Source: a virus. From it: a stretch of DNA of 64,000 nucleotides. Location of the stretch: IMG/VR virus record IMGVR_UViG_3300042385_001265, positions 62,001-126,000 of that record; one strand, written 5' to 3'. Below the pieces are notes generated by a model that was given only the letters and a program-made list of their open reading frames with translations, was not told where the DNA came from and searched no databases. Positions 9,454-20,000 of the stretch are shown here, piece by piece. The position numbers and the translations under genes were made by a program. Numbering within the stretch: position 1 is the first letter of the stretch; every line of letters starts with the position of its first letter.

Positions 9454-9654
9454 ATGAACTTAACACAAGTAGCACAAAAATTCAATATTTCGGAAGCATT
9501 CTTAAATTCAAAGGATGATGCTCTAATTGTAGCAGCAACTTCAATCCAAGATATTGTTAGGGGAATGCAAGCACGTAATGGTGATACAAATGTAATCAAG
9601 CAATTAGAACTATTAGCTGAATTTTTAAGAGAAGTAAAGAATTCTGGTATTTAA
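9454..9654 (+). CDS. Small hypothetical protein, likely early
   Basis: 66 residues, predicted helical: MNLTQVAQKFNISEAFLNSK then a long amphipathic C-terminal helix. The first half reads somewhat like a helix-turn-helix start (VAQKFNISEAFL), but it is too short to be sure. It stands alone between two host-type promoters, so it is probably expressed early. A longer overlapping frame (9285-9518) was rejected because it contains the promoter itself. Confidence 0.65.
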   Translation: MNLTQVAQKFNISEAFLNSKDDALIVAATSIQDIVRGMQARNGDTNVIKQLELLAEFLREVKNSGI

Positions 9655-9686
9655 TTTGGATATATCAAATATTATTCGTATATTTG
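9655..9686 (+). promoter_or_regulatory. Bacteroidota sigma-A-type promoter for primase-nuclease unit
   Basis: TTTGG at 9655 and TATATTTG at 9679-9686, 20-base spacing. The ATG of the primase is at 9708. Confidence 0.8.
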
Positions 9687-9707
9687 TATAAACCATAATT
9701 TAAATAT

Positions 9708-10646
9708 ATGCTCTCCGCTAGAAATAAATTAATTGTTATAAATGTATTAGATGGTGTTTTAGGCGTTGGTACTTCTTTGAAGGGCAACGAACAAACCCAT
9801 CATTGTCCATTTTGTCATCACCACAAAAAGAAACTACAAGTCAATTTGGATACCCAATATTGGCATTGTTGGGTTTGTGATTCAAAAGGACGTAGTATCC
9901 AATCATTACTCCGCAAATTAAATGTGGATAGAAATGAGTTGGGTAAAATAATATCCATTTATGGTGATTACACACCAACTAGTTCGGATGAGAATGAGGA
10001 AGTAATTAAACTACAACTTCCAAAAGAATTCAAACCATTACACATCAAACCAAAATCAATCAACATCGCATACAACCAAGCGTTGGGATATCTACATCGT
10101 AGAGGAATTTCTAAAGATGAGATTCTTAAATATGGTATGGGGTATTGTGAAGATGGATTATATGGTGGTAGAGTAATTGTACCATCTTATAATGAGAATG
10201 ATGAATTAAATTATTTTGTAGCTCGTTCGTTTTATGAAGATGCTACAATGAAATATAAAAATCCACCTGTTAGTAGAGATGTAATTGTATTTGATAATCA
10301 AATCAATTGGAACGAACCTATTACATTGGTGGAAGGTGTATTTGATTCATTCTCAGTTAAGAGAAATGTAATTCCAATCTTAGGTAAGTTTTTACCAAAA
10401 ACATTAAAGAAGAAAATATTTGAAAGAGGCGTTAAGGAAATCACAATCATATTAGATTCGGATGCTGTTAGTGATTCAGTTAAACATTCTGAATACTTTA
10501 CTAAAAATGGGATAAGTGTTAAAAACATTATTCCAATTGGTAAAGATGCTGGTGATATGGGATTTGATGAGGTTAATGATTTAGTTAAAAACGCAAATAT
10601 AACGGAATGGGATTCCTTAATCCTATCCAAACTTAATAATTTATGA
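9708..10646 (+). CDS. DNA primase (DnaG/T4 gp61-like)
   Basis: 312 residues. An N-terminal zinc finger has C33-x2-C36 and C54-x2-C57 (HCPFC...HCWVC), as in CHC2-type primases, for template recognition. The TOPRIM catalytic domain follows: LVEGVFDSFSV supplies the conserved glutamate, and IILDSDA supplies the D-x-D metal-binding pair. Its role is RNA primer synthesis at the phage fork. The stop overlaps the next start (ATGA at 10643), so it is translationally coupled to the recombination nuclease. A host-type promoter sits 22 bases upstream. No fused helicase domain; the helicase must be encoded elsewhere. Confidence 0.9.
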   Translation: MLSARNKLIVINVLDGVLGVGTSLKGNEQTHHCPFCHHHKKKLQVNLDTQYWHCWVCDSKGRSIQSLLRKLNVDRNELGKIISIYGDYTPTSSDENEEVIKLQLPKEFKPLHIKPKSINIAYNQALGYLHRRGISKDEILKYGMGYCEDGLYGGRVIVPSYNENDELNYFVARSFYEDATMKYKNPPVSRDVIVFDNQINWNEPITLVEGVFDSFSVKRNVIPILGKFLPKTLKKKIFERGVKEITIILDSDAVSDSVKHSEYFTKNGISVKNIIPIGKDAGDMGFDEVNDLVKNANITEWDSLILSKLNNL

Positions 10647-13600
10647 AAGTAGAAAAAATCTATCACTTAGCGGATTTACATATCCGTAACTTAAAAAGAC
10701 ATAATGAGTACAGAGATGTATTCAATAAGTTTTTAGAAAATGTTAGAAAAGATAATATTGAAAATTCTATTATCTATTTGGCTGGTGATATTGCCCATGC
10801 TAAAACTGAAATGAGTCCGGAATTGGTTAGAGAGATTAGTTGGTTTCTAACCGAATGTGCTAATTTAAAAGAAACATTTTTAATTACCGGAAATCACGAC
10901 TGTAACTTAAATAATAATTATAGATTGGATGTACTTACACCAATCGTAGAAAACTTAAATAATGAAAGAATTCACTATCTTAGAGATACTGGCATCTATC
11001 CCTTTAACAATATTACTTTTGTTGTGTATTCGATACTTGACAAAAAAGAGAATTGGCCAAAGGCTGAAGTGGTAGAAGGTGAGAATAAAATTTGTTTATT
11101 TCACGGGCCTGTAAATAATGCAGAAACTGATATTGGTTATACTGTATCATCAAATTCATTTACAACTGATATGTTTGAAGGATTTGATATGGTTATGTTA
11201 GGTGATATCCATAAAAGACAAACGTTGGGTATTCCTACCATTGCATATGCTGGTTCACTTATCCAACAAAACCACGGAGAATCATTGGATAAGCATGGTT
11301 ACCTTTTATGGGATGTTGAATCAAGAACATTTGAGGAATTTGATATTGAAAATGATTATGGGTTTTATACATTAGATGTAATTAATGGGGTTGTACCAGC
11401 GGTTACGGATATGCCGGCAAAACCTCGTTTGAGAGTTCGTATTTCCAATACTGACCCATCTAAAATTAAAAGAGTATTAACTGATATCAAAAAGAAATAC
11501 AAAGTTGAAGAATTTACAGTAACTAGAATGGATACATTATCCAAACAAAAGACTGGTAATTATGATGATAAACTTTCTATTGGTAATGTTAGGGATGTTG
11601 AATTCCAAAATGAATTGATTAGAGATTATCTAAAAAGACAATACTTCGCTGATGCTGATACGATTGATAAGATTCAACAAATTAATAGAGAATTAAATAC
11701 TCGATTAGTTGATGAGGAAAGTATTCCTAATATACAATGGATACCAAAGACATTTGAGTTTTCAAATATGTTTTCATATGGACCAAACAACTTAATTCGT
11801 TTTGATAACGCTAAGGGAATGGTTGGTGTATTTGCACCAAATGCTAGTGGTAAATCATCTCTATTTGATGCTATTTCATTTTGTATTTTTGACAAGACAA
11901 GTAGAACGTATTTAGCAAAGAACATTCTTAATAATAGAAAAACGGAATTTGACTGTAAACTTAATTTCCAAATCGATGGGATTAATTACTTTATTGAAAG
12001 GAAAGCAAAAATAATTAATAAAGGAAAAAACATCAAAGTTGATGTTGACTTTTGGAAAGTTGAAGATGGGTTGGTTACCTCTTTGAATGGAGAGCAAAGG
12101 AGGGAAACCAATTCCATCATCCAACAATATATGGGAAGTTATGAGGATTTTGTATTAACTACATTATCACTTCAGGGTAATAACGCACTATTTATTGATA
12201 AATCACAAACCGAACGTAAAGAGATTCTTGCTCAGTTTATGGGAGTTGATGTATTTGATAAGTTATACACCATAGCATCGGATGAAAATAGGGATAACGC
12301 TTCTCTAATCAGAAAGTTTAAGCAGGATGATTTCACTCAACGATTAGCTGATATAGAAACTAACCTTATTAGTAAGAACAAAGAGTATAGTTTGATAGAA
12401 GCTCAACTTAATGAAGCAACTGGAAGTGTGGATACCTACAATCAAAAATTAATTTCTCTCAACGAAAAAATAGTTCCTTTAAAATCGGATACATATTCAT
12501 TAACTGAATTAGAAAATAAAAAATCGACATTAGGAAATAATTTAATCGACTTGTTGAAACAACAATCTAAAACTAAAGCTGATATCGTTATATTACAATC
12601 CGATAGAGATAGGTTATTAGGGGCATTGGAGGGATTTGATGAAGCAGATATAGAAAGTGGTATTGGTAGATTAAAAACTCAAAGGGAGCAATTACAAACC
12701 CTTACAAACGAAATTGAAAAGATTGATATTAAGTTAGAATCTTTATATGATAAAAAGGAACATTTAGATTCCCATAAGTACAATGAAGATTGTAATGTTT
12801 GTATGGAAAACTCAGCAACTATTTTAGAAGCTAAAAAGGAAGCCGTTGAATCTATTAAAGAATTTAAGGAAAGGCAATCTCAGTATAATGAAACTAAGTT
12901 AGAATTAGAATCATCTGTAAATTCATTATTGAATTATGAAGTAAGTTGGAAGTTGTTAAGTGATACCAAATCAGATGAAACTAAGGTAGAACGAGAGTTA
13001 TCAACACTTATTAACAAGTTATCAACAATTGAAACTCAAGAAGTTAAGCTAGAGAATGAAGTTAAGGAAGTTACACAACTTATAGCTGATTATTTGGAGA
13101 ATGAAAAACAAATCCAAAAGAACAAAGAAATCAGAACTGAAATTCAAATTGTAAGAACTGATTTAGCATCTTCTAAAACATTAGTAGAGCAAAAGAATAA
13201 ATTACTTCTTAACTTAAATGGTGATGTATCATCCCTTACAAATCAAAAGGAAACTATTGAGGCGAGAATAAAAGAGGTTGAGGAGTTAGAAGAACAATTT
13301 GGATTATATGAATACTATTTAAATGCATTAAGTAAGGATGGTATATCATATGAATTGATATCAAAGGCACTTCCTATGATTGAAGGTGAGGTTAATAATA
13401 TCTTAGGTCAAATTGTAGAGTTCGGAGTTCAATTGGATATGGATGGTAAAAACATCAACGCTAATATTGTCTATGATGACCAGAAATGGAGTTTAGAGAT
13501 GTGTAGTGGTATGGAGAAGTTTATATCAGGATTGGCAATTAGAATCGCTCTAATCAACGTATGTAACCTGCCTCGTCCAAACTTCTTAGTAGTGGATGAA

Positions 13601-13774
13601 GGATTTGGAACATTAGATAATGAGAACTTAACATCATTGTATATGTTGTTCGCTTATCTTAAAACTCAATTTGACTTTGTGATGATTATATCACATATTG
13701 ATTCAATGCGAGATGTAGTAGATTCCTTAATGGAAATTAAAAAAGTGAATGGGTTCTCTAGCGTTAAGTTCTAG
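10643..13774 (+). CDS. Fused Mre11-Rad50 (SbcD-SbcC, T4 gp47-gp46) recombination nuclease
   Basis: 1043 residues holding both halves of a complex that T4 encodes as two genes. The N-terminal calcineurin-type phosphoesterase (about 1-370) has D11-L-H13, AGDIAHAK, ITGNHDCN and LGDIHKRQ, the metal-binding motifs of Mre11. The SMC-like ATPase follows: Walker A around K404 (PNASGKSS), long coiled coils, a zinc hook C717-N-V-C720 near the middle, and a signature/Walker B end with VVDEGFGTLD (D985, E986). The complex resects DNA ends for recombination-dependent replication and host DNA breakdown. Fusion fixes a 1:1 ratio. Its 3' end overlaps the opposing gene by 11 bases. Confidence 0.92.
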   Translation: MKVEKIYHLADLHIRNLKRHNEYRDVFNKFLENVRKDNIENSIIYLAGDIAHAKTEMSPELVREISWFLTECANLKETFLITGNHDCNLNNNYRLDVLTPIVENLNNERIHYLRDTGIYPFNNITFVVYSILDKKENWPKAEVVEGENKICLFHGPVNNAETDIGYTVSSNSFTTDMFEGFDMVMLGDIHKRQTLGIPTIAYAGSLIQQNHGESLDKHGYLLWDVESRTFEEFDIENDYGFYTLDVINGVVPAVTDMPAKPRLRVRISNTDPSKIKRVLTDIKKKYKVEEFTVTRMDTLSKQKTGNYDDKLSIGNVRDVEFQNELIRDYLKRQYFADADTIDKIQQINRELNTRLVDEESIPNIQWIPKTFEFSNMFSYGPNNLIRFDNAKGMVGVFAPNASGKSSLFDAISFCIFDKTSRTYLAKNILNNRKTEFDCKLNFQIDGINYFIERKAKIINKGKNIKVDVDFWKVEDGLVTSLNGEQRRETNSIIQQYMGSYEDFVLTTLSLQGNNALFIDKSQTERKEILAQFMGVDVFDKLYTIASDENRDNASLIRKFKQDDFTQRLADIETNLISKNKEYSLIEAQLNEATGSVDTYNQKLISLNEKIVPLKSDTYSLTELENKKSTLGNNLIDLLKQQSKTKADIVILQSDRDRLLGALEGFDEADIESGIGRLKTQREQLQTLTNEIEKIDIKLESLYDKKEHLDSHKYNEDCNVCMENSATILEAKKEAVESIKEFKERQSQYNETKLELESSVNSLLNYEVSWKLLSDTKSDETKVERELSTLINKLSTIETQEVKLENEVKEVTQLIADYLENEKQIQKNKEIRTEIQIVRTDLASSKTLVEQKNKLLLNLNGDVSSLTNQKETIEARIKEVEELEEQFGLYEYYLNALSKDGISYELISKALPMIEGEVNNILGQIVEFGVQLDMDGKNINANIVYDDQKWSLEMCSGMEKFISGLAIRIALINVCNLPRPNFLVVDEGFGTLDNENLTSLYMLFAYLKTQFDFVMIISHIDSMRDVVDSLMEIKKVNGFSSVKF

Positions 13775-13937
13775 TTCTTAAAATATTGGTTGGTTGTTGA
13801 GTTTTAAATGGGGATACTTTATCTTTAATTAGACTCTCAACCAACCCATTCATTTTATAACCCTTATCTTTACAAAAATCTTTTAACAATTGATGAACCT
13901 CAGCATCAATTTGTAACATAGCATATTTCTTATTCAT
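13764..13937 (-). CDS. Ribbon-helix-helix-like DNA-binding protein
   Basis: 57 residues, the only leftward gene seen. It begins MNKKYAMLQIDAEVHQLLKD and continues FCKDKGYKMNGLVESLIKDK. The strand (YAMLQID), helix, GYKMNG turn and second helix match the Arc/MetJ/CopG ribbon-helix-helix pattern, which dimerises through the strand and binds DNA with it. A basic proline-containing tail follows. Three phased TTCTTTAGAA-type repeats lie 24-53 bases upstream of its start, so it probably represses itself and perhaps the divergent fibre gene. It converges with the nuclease gene. Fold assignment is by pattern; regulation is inferred. Confidence 0.75.
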   Translation of the reverse strand: MNKKYAMLQIDAEVHQLLKDFCKDKGYKMNGLVESLIKDKVSPFKTQQPTNILRTRT

Positions 13938-13960
13938 AATTTATCGTATTAAACTAACCA

Positions 13961-13990
13961 TTCTTTAGAACTCTTTAGTTTTCTTTAGAA
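13961..13990. promoter_or_regulatory. Three 10-bp operator-like repeats
   Basis: TTCTTTAGAA (13961), CTCTTTAGTT (13971) and TTCTTTAGAA (13981) are contiguous at exactly one helical turn. The outer copies are near-palindromes (TTCT-TT-AGAA). They lie between the minus-strand RHH-like gene and the 14055 gene, as expected of an operator bound by several RHH dimers. Confidence 0.65.
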
Positions 13991-14017
13991 TAAGTATGTA
14001 TATTTAAAAAATACAAA

Positions 14018-14025
14018 TACTTATA
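14018..14025 (+). promoter_or_regulatory. Late-promoter-like element TACTTATA
   Basis: Exact TACTTATA, 29 bases before the giant fibre start at 14055 and adjacent to the operator-like repeats. Confidence 0.5.
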
Positions 14026-14054
14026 AAGAGAAACAACAAAGAAATCTTAGTTAA

Positions 14055-17000
14055 ATGGCTAGAATTAAAAAATATTCACCAGAACAAAATTTATCATCAT
14101 TTGGTACATTTGTAATAGATAATAACCCAAATTCGGATTATTTCAGAATTACTGAATTTAATGATACGTTTACAGGTGGTAAAAATGGATTCCTAATTGA
14201 AGGTTCGCAATACTTGCAACCATCTACTGAAATCAAAATTGAAATATTAGATGTTAATGGTGACCCTATCTATTACGAACCTGGAAATGGTATACCTGAA
14301 TATTATGAAGGAATTTCCAAACTAATAGCAGTTTACATTTATGAAGATACTCCAATTGGATTAGGTAAAGTTACTGTATTAGGTGAACTTAATCAATATG
14401 TTGACAATGGTGTAACAAGAGATATTCCTGCTGAATGGAAGGGTGCATATAATGTTAAATGGGAAAGAACTTTTCAAGTTAATAAAAACCTTGCCAATGA
14501 AGATAGAGTTAGATTTTATCGTAGACCTCAAGTTGAGATTACTGAAATAAATAAACCAATTTTTAATAATAATTCATTAGCAATAACTAAGACAGGTACT
14601 GTTAATGGTGTTCCTTTAGTACCAAATGAAAACGCAAAATTAACGGGATTCACATTACCAACATCATACAGATTAAATGTAGCTAGTGGTGATAATTGGA
14701 CAGGGTCTGTTGTTGGTCAAACTATTACGGTAGATAGCTTAAATTATAGTAGTATAATTGATGATATTGTAAGCGATACTGAAATTATAGTAACTACACC
14801 ATATTCTCAAAATGGTATTGTAAAATCATTTACAAATCAAAACTACTCAGTAACATTCAATTATTTGGAGGGGGTTTCTGATTTAGCAACTGCACTTACT
14901 GGTTCATTTGCAAAAATCAATATCACCGATATGAAAACATTCGTTGGTGATGCGGCAAGAGTTAAAGTATTTAGACGTTCTCAATCAAATCTTACTGATT
15001 ATGAATTTGTTCAAGATTTACAATTAGAATCTAATGAATTATTAAGAGATATTGAAACTGTAACTGCTACTGAAGAATACTATGGTAATTTAACTGATAT
15101 TAGGTTAGATAATTATTGGTTAACCTCATCAAATGCAGTTTCGGTTGAATTTAATAGAGATTTCTTATTTAATTCGGCCAAAATAAATTCAAATGCGGGA
15201 ACGTATTTTTATACAACTCAAAGTTTAAGTATCCAACAAGGTGTTGAATATACATTAAATTTAAATGCAAGAAAATCACAAAATACAACTGGTGATTTTA
15301 TTAAAGTATTTTTAAGTGGTTCATTAAATGGAACACCTACATCTCAAACAATTACTACAATTGATTCATCAACTTCAGTATTACAAAAAGTAAACTTAAG
15401 TGAAAATATTATAGCTAATGATTTTGATAATGCTAGATTATATTTTGAAGTTAAGGGAAGTGATTGGTATATAAGTGATATTAGTTTTAAAGCATCGCAA
15501 GAAACTTCATTTTCACCTGATGAAATAACATTTGTACAAACTGTACCAAAAACATTACAAAAAGAAACATTTGATTATCGTTTTGAATTCTACGATATTA
15601 ACAATAATTACATTCCAGTAGCAGTAGAAAAAACAAAAACATTTGATGGTGGTAATTTGAATCTTTATAATAAGAGTCTTACAATTACACCAAATCAATT
15701 ATATTTTGCGTTTGATTCCGCATCTGCACCTGCTAATCCATTACCACCAACTACAATTATATTTAATGTTGAAACAAGTGTAATAACTGGTTCAATCACA
15801 TATACGTCTGGTGCCTATGATGAGTTTGGTGATTATATATTACCATCTGAATATATTGGTGGAAGATATCCGGGTTTATTAAATAATATAAACACACTTA
15901 CTCCAACATTAAACGTTTCTAATTTTACTGGTTCTAGAAATGATATCACTGTACAATATATCAGATTTACTGGAGAAGTAGAAGGAGTAACTGATGAAGT
16001 TGTAATTACAAGAGTTGCTGATGGTAAGGGTGGTGTAAACTTTGAAATTAGACCTTATAGAGGAACATTTATAAAGAATAGTTCTGATAACGATTTAGAA
16101 CTACAAGCTATTCGTATTGATGGTACAAATGAAATTATATTAAAAAATGGATTACCACAAATTGGATTCTCCGATGCAAAGTTAAGAGTATTATCATCAT
16201 CATTAACACCATTAGGACAACCAACATCATCATATTATCTATTATCTGAAGCAAGTAGTAGTGGATTTATTAGAGGATTAAAAGCTGGTACAACTGGTAG
16301 TGGTGAGTTGAATTATAACGCAACATTTAATAGAGATTCTATTGATGGGGAGTTGACGGTTTTCCTTATGGATGGTCCAACTCAAAATGATATTTTAACT
16401 TCAATTATCCTAACCGATTTACAAGATGGTTTAGCATCTGGATTTATACCAATCGATACCGAACAATTTGGTATTAAATCAAGAACCGAAAGAGAGTTTA
16501 CTCCAAATATTGGTAGAGTAACTGGTTCATTCTATTTGAGAGGAACAAACGAAGCACCTATAAGTGGTACATTGAATATATTCCCATCGATGTCTGTTGA
16601 CCCGGAAACAATTGAACCATATTACTATATGTTTTATGTTACCGGTACATTTGATAGAAGAATTAGTGTTGAGGTAACGGATTTTGATAATAATATAATT
16701 AATAGTGGTATTCCCGGTCAAAATGGTATTCCATTTTATGAAGCAGTTCAAACAAAACAATTAAGTACTAAATTTACTTATTTAGAAGATTATACATCAG
16801 CATCTATTAGTATTGATAAAACATTCGTATCTGTACCCGATGGAGACCCGGGTGATGATGCAATTGTAGTAAAAATTAATCCAAATCCAATAACTTTAAA
16901 TGCTGACCAAAGAGGTAGAGTATTTAGTTATGAAACAGCAGCTACGGATATTACTATAACGCAGGGATTCTTACCACTTATATTTACAAGTAGTAAAAAA

Positions 17001-20000
17001 CCGGGTACATTTACAACTGCATCTATTATTACAAAAGGAATTCAATATTCTACCTTTGATGAAATAATGGGAGATGCATCTATGAGTATAAGTGGATTTA
17101 GCAATATGACTGATTTAACCGCTAGTGTTGAATATAAATTAGAAATTCATCCATTCTATACCGCATCTTATTATACACAAAGTTTCTTTCAACAATTCCA
17201 AAAAAGTGTTGATGGGGCAGCTGCAATCAATATTGAATTAGCCCCAACAATACTCGCGTTATCTGCTGATGAAAATGGTGGTGTATATGATTACACAACA
17301 ACAAACACAACTTTAAAAGTTAAGCAAGGTGATGAATATTTAGAGTTTAATTCACAAGAATTACCAGGAACATTTACCGCATCTATTTCGGTAAATAATA
17401 TTACTGTTGGTTTATTAACTGCATCAAAAACGGAAACAACTGATAATGGGTTAAATGATACAATGTTATTTGTATCAATGAGTAATATGACGGATGATTC
17501 AGCTAGTATTGATTATTCAATTTTAATAAGACCATTTTCAATTACAAATGGTATTGTAACTGGTTCACAATATGTAACTCGTACACAATCTTTTACAAAA
17601 CAAAAAGAAGGAGTAAATGCTCGTTCGGTTAGTTTGGCTGCATCATCATTAGTAGTTAATTTTGATGGAGATGGTGTAGTAACTTCTCCCTTAGATTCAA
17701 TATTTTTAACGGCAACTGCATTTAATGTTACCGCATCTCAAACTTATTACCAATATTTTAAAGATGGATTTGCTTATAGTACAATTAGTACTGATAATGT
17801 ATTTGAAATTGGTTCCGGTGATGCTACATCTCCTGGCGAAAATGCAACATGGCAAGTTCAAATTAGAGATGGTAATACTACCTCTGGGGTAATTGCTACA
17901 TCTGAAGTAACTATTACTGGTATAAAAGCGGGAGCTGATAACTATCAAGTTTCATTAACAAATCCAGCAACTGCTGTATTAGTTGAAACTGATGGAAGTA
18001 CAACGTTAACTGGTACTGGTACACAAATTAGAGCATTTAAAGGAACTACTGAATTAACGCATGTTAGTACTTACTCTGAGGAAACATTAGATTTAATTGG
18101 TAATGTTATTGGTACATTGGGAGAATTCTCAGCATCATTATATAGTAAACCCGGATTTATAACTCAAACAAATCGACCAACAGGAAGTCCTGCTACGGTG
18201 GCACCAATTCAAACTTGGGCAAATCCACAAGATAATAAAGCAGCTACAATTGTTTATAAAGTTGATATAGAAAATGGTAGAGCAACTTATTTCTTATCAC
18301 AATCATTAACAACAGTATTTGAAGGAGCAACTGGTCCTGGTGTTGTATTTAGAGGAGAGTGGAGTGGTTCAACTAATTATCTTTTTGATTTAAATCAGAA
18401 AAGGAGAGATGCAGTTTTATTTGATAAGAATGGAGATGGTACACCTGAGATGTATTACGCAACTAAATTACCATCGGGTCCTCATACTTATTTATCAAAT
18501 ACTGTTTCTGGATTATATACTCAATCAATTGATACTGTACCCTCTGGATATACTTTAATTGGCGCCAAACAACCTAATACTCAAACTGATTATTGGGAAG
18601 AGTTAGGAGAAGAAGATTTCTTTGTAGCAGCTAAGATTGGTATCTTCGAAGAATCATTTATTAAAAATACAATTAATGTAGGTTCACCAGCAACTTCATA
18701 TGATGTTAATCCACAAATTACAATTTATGGTGGAGATAGTGAACCATATATATCAATCGGACAATCAATTCAAGGTTATGGACAAAAGGGAGTTTATATT
18801 GGTGTAACTGAAGATGGTGGACCTACTGGAACTGCTGGAACAACTGGATTATTATCAATTGAAAATGGTGATGGTACAAGACACTTACGTTGGGATGGAA
18901 ATGAATTAAATGTATCTGGTATTGTATCAGCATCTGCTGGTAAATTTGGTGGATGGATAATTGACCCATCTGGTATCTACTTCCCAACTACATTCCCCGT
19001 TGGATATCAATATAATACGGAAGTAACAGCATCTCTACATAATGATGTATATGCTGGGTTGAATAATCTAGTAGGTTTTGGAGCAAATAGAGCACTTAAA
19101 GGACCTAATCCATTTGATGGTAGTGGTTCTGCACTTTTAACGGTATTTGGTACACTTACTACGAATCATAGAATATTAAGCGCAAGTAATAGTGCAAGTA
19201 ATAGTGAAATTGGTAATTCAAAATTATTTTTATCAAATGGATTATATGCAGATAGTTCATCTTATCAAATTGCATTCCACACAACATCATCACTGCAAGT
19301 CGTATCTTCTTCTTTAGACTCATATATTGCATGGCCATCTGGTGCAAATTATTTAGAAGTAAGGCAAACTGGTGATTTTCCATTATCATATTATGATTTT
19401 ATACAAGAATTACTTTATGACCAACCTGAAAGTGCATATCCAGAAGTACCAAGTGATTTAAAATCTCATATTATAAAAGCATTTGATGTAGCTGTATTGG
19501 GTATTGGTAATGTTTTGAATTTCCCTGCAATGAAAATTTATGGAATTTCTGAAGATGAAACTCGATTATTTCTATCAGCATCAAATCCATATGGTCAAAC
19601 AATTAAATTTAATTCCGCCGCAAGTGCCTCTTATTATTATCCCAATACCAATGGTGATTACACATATACACAAGGTTCATTATCAGCGGGTAGTCGTGAA
19701 TTTAGAATAATTTCTGGTGAGGGATTGCGATTATCAACATCAGGTTCAACATTAAATCAATCCGATAAACCATACCTTTCAATGGGGCAATTAAGTCAAA
19801 GTTTTGATGAGGTTGGTGTATTTTTAGGATTTCCATCTGGGTCAGATGACCCGTTATTCTCATTACGAAGTAAAGATGGTGCATATTTGAACTATACGGG
19901 TGATGGTGTTAATTTCTCAGGAAACGTTCAAGGTTCAACAATTAATGGTTCTGAAATAAATGGAGGAGCTATTAACATAGGAATAATTTCTGGTTCAAAT

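Noticed and set aside
9285-9518. 77-codon forward frame across the promoter region
   Set aside because: It covers both duplicated promoters and overlaps the better-supported 9454 gene; its translation is a repeat of the promoter duplication.
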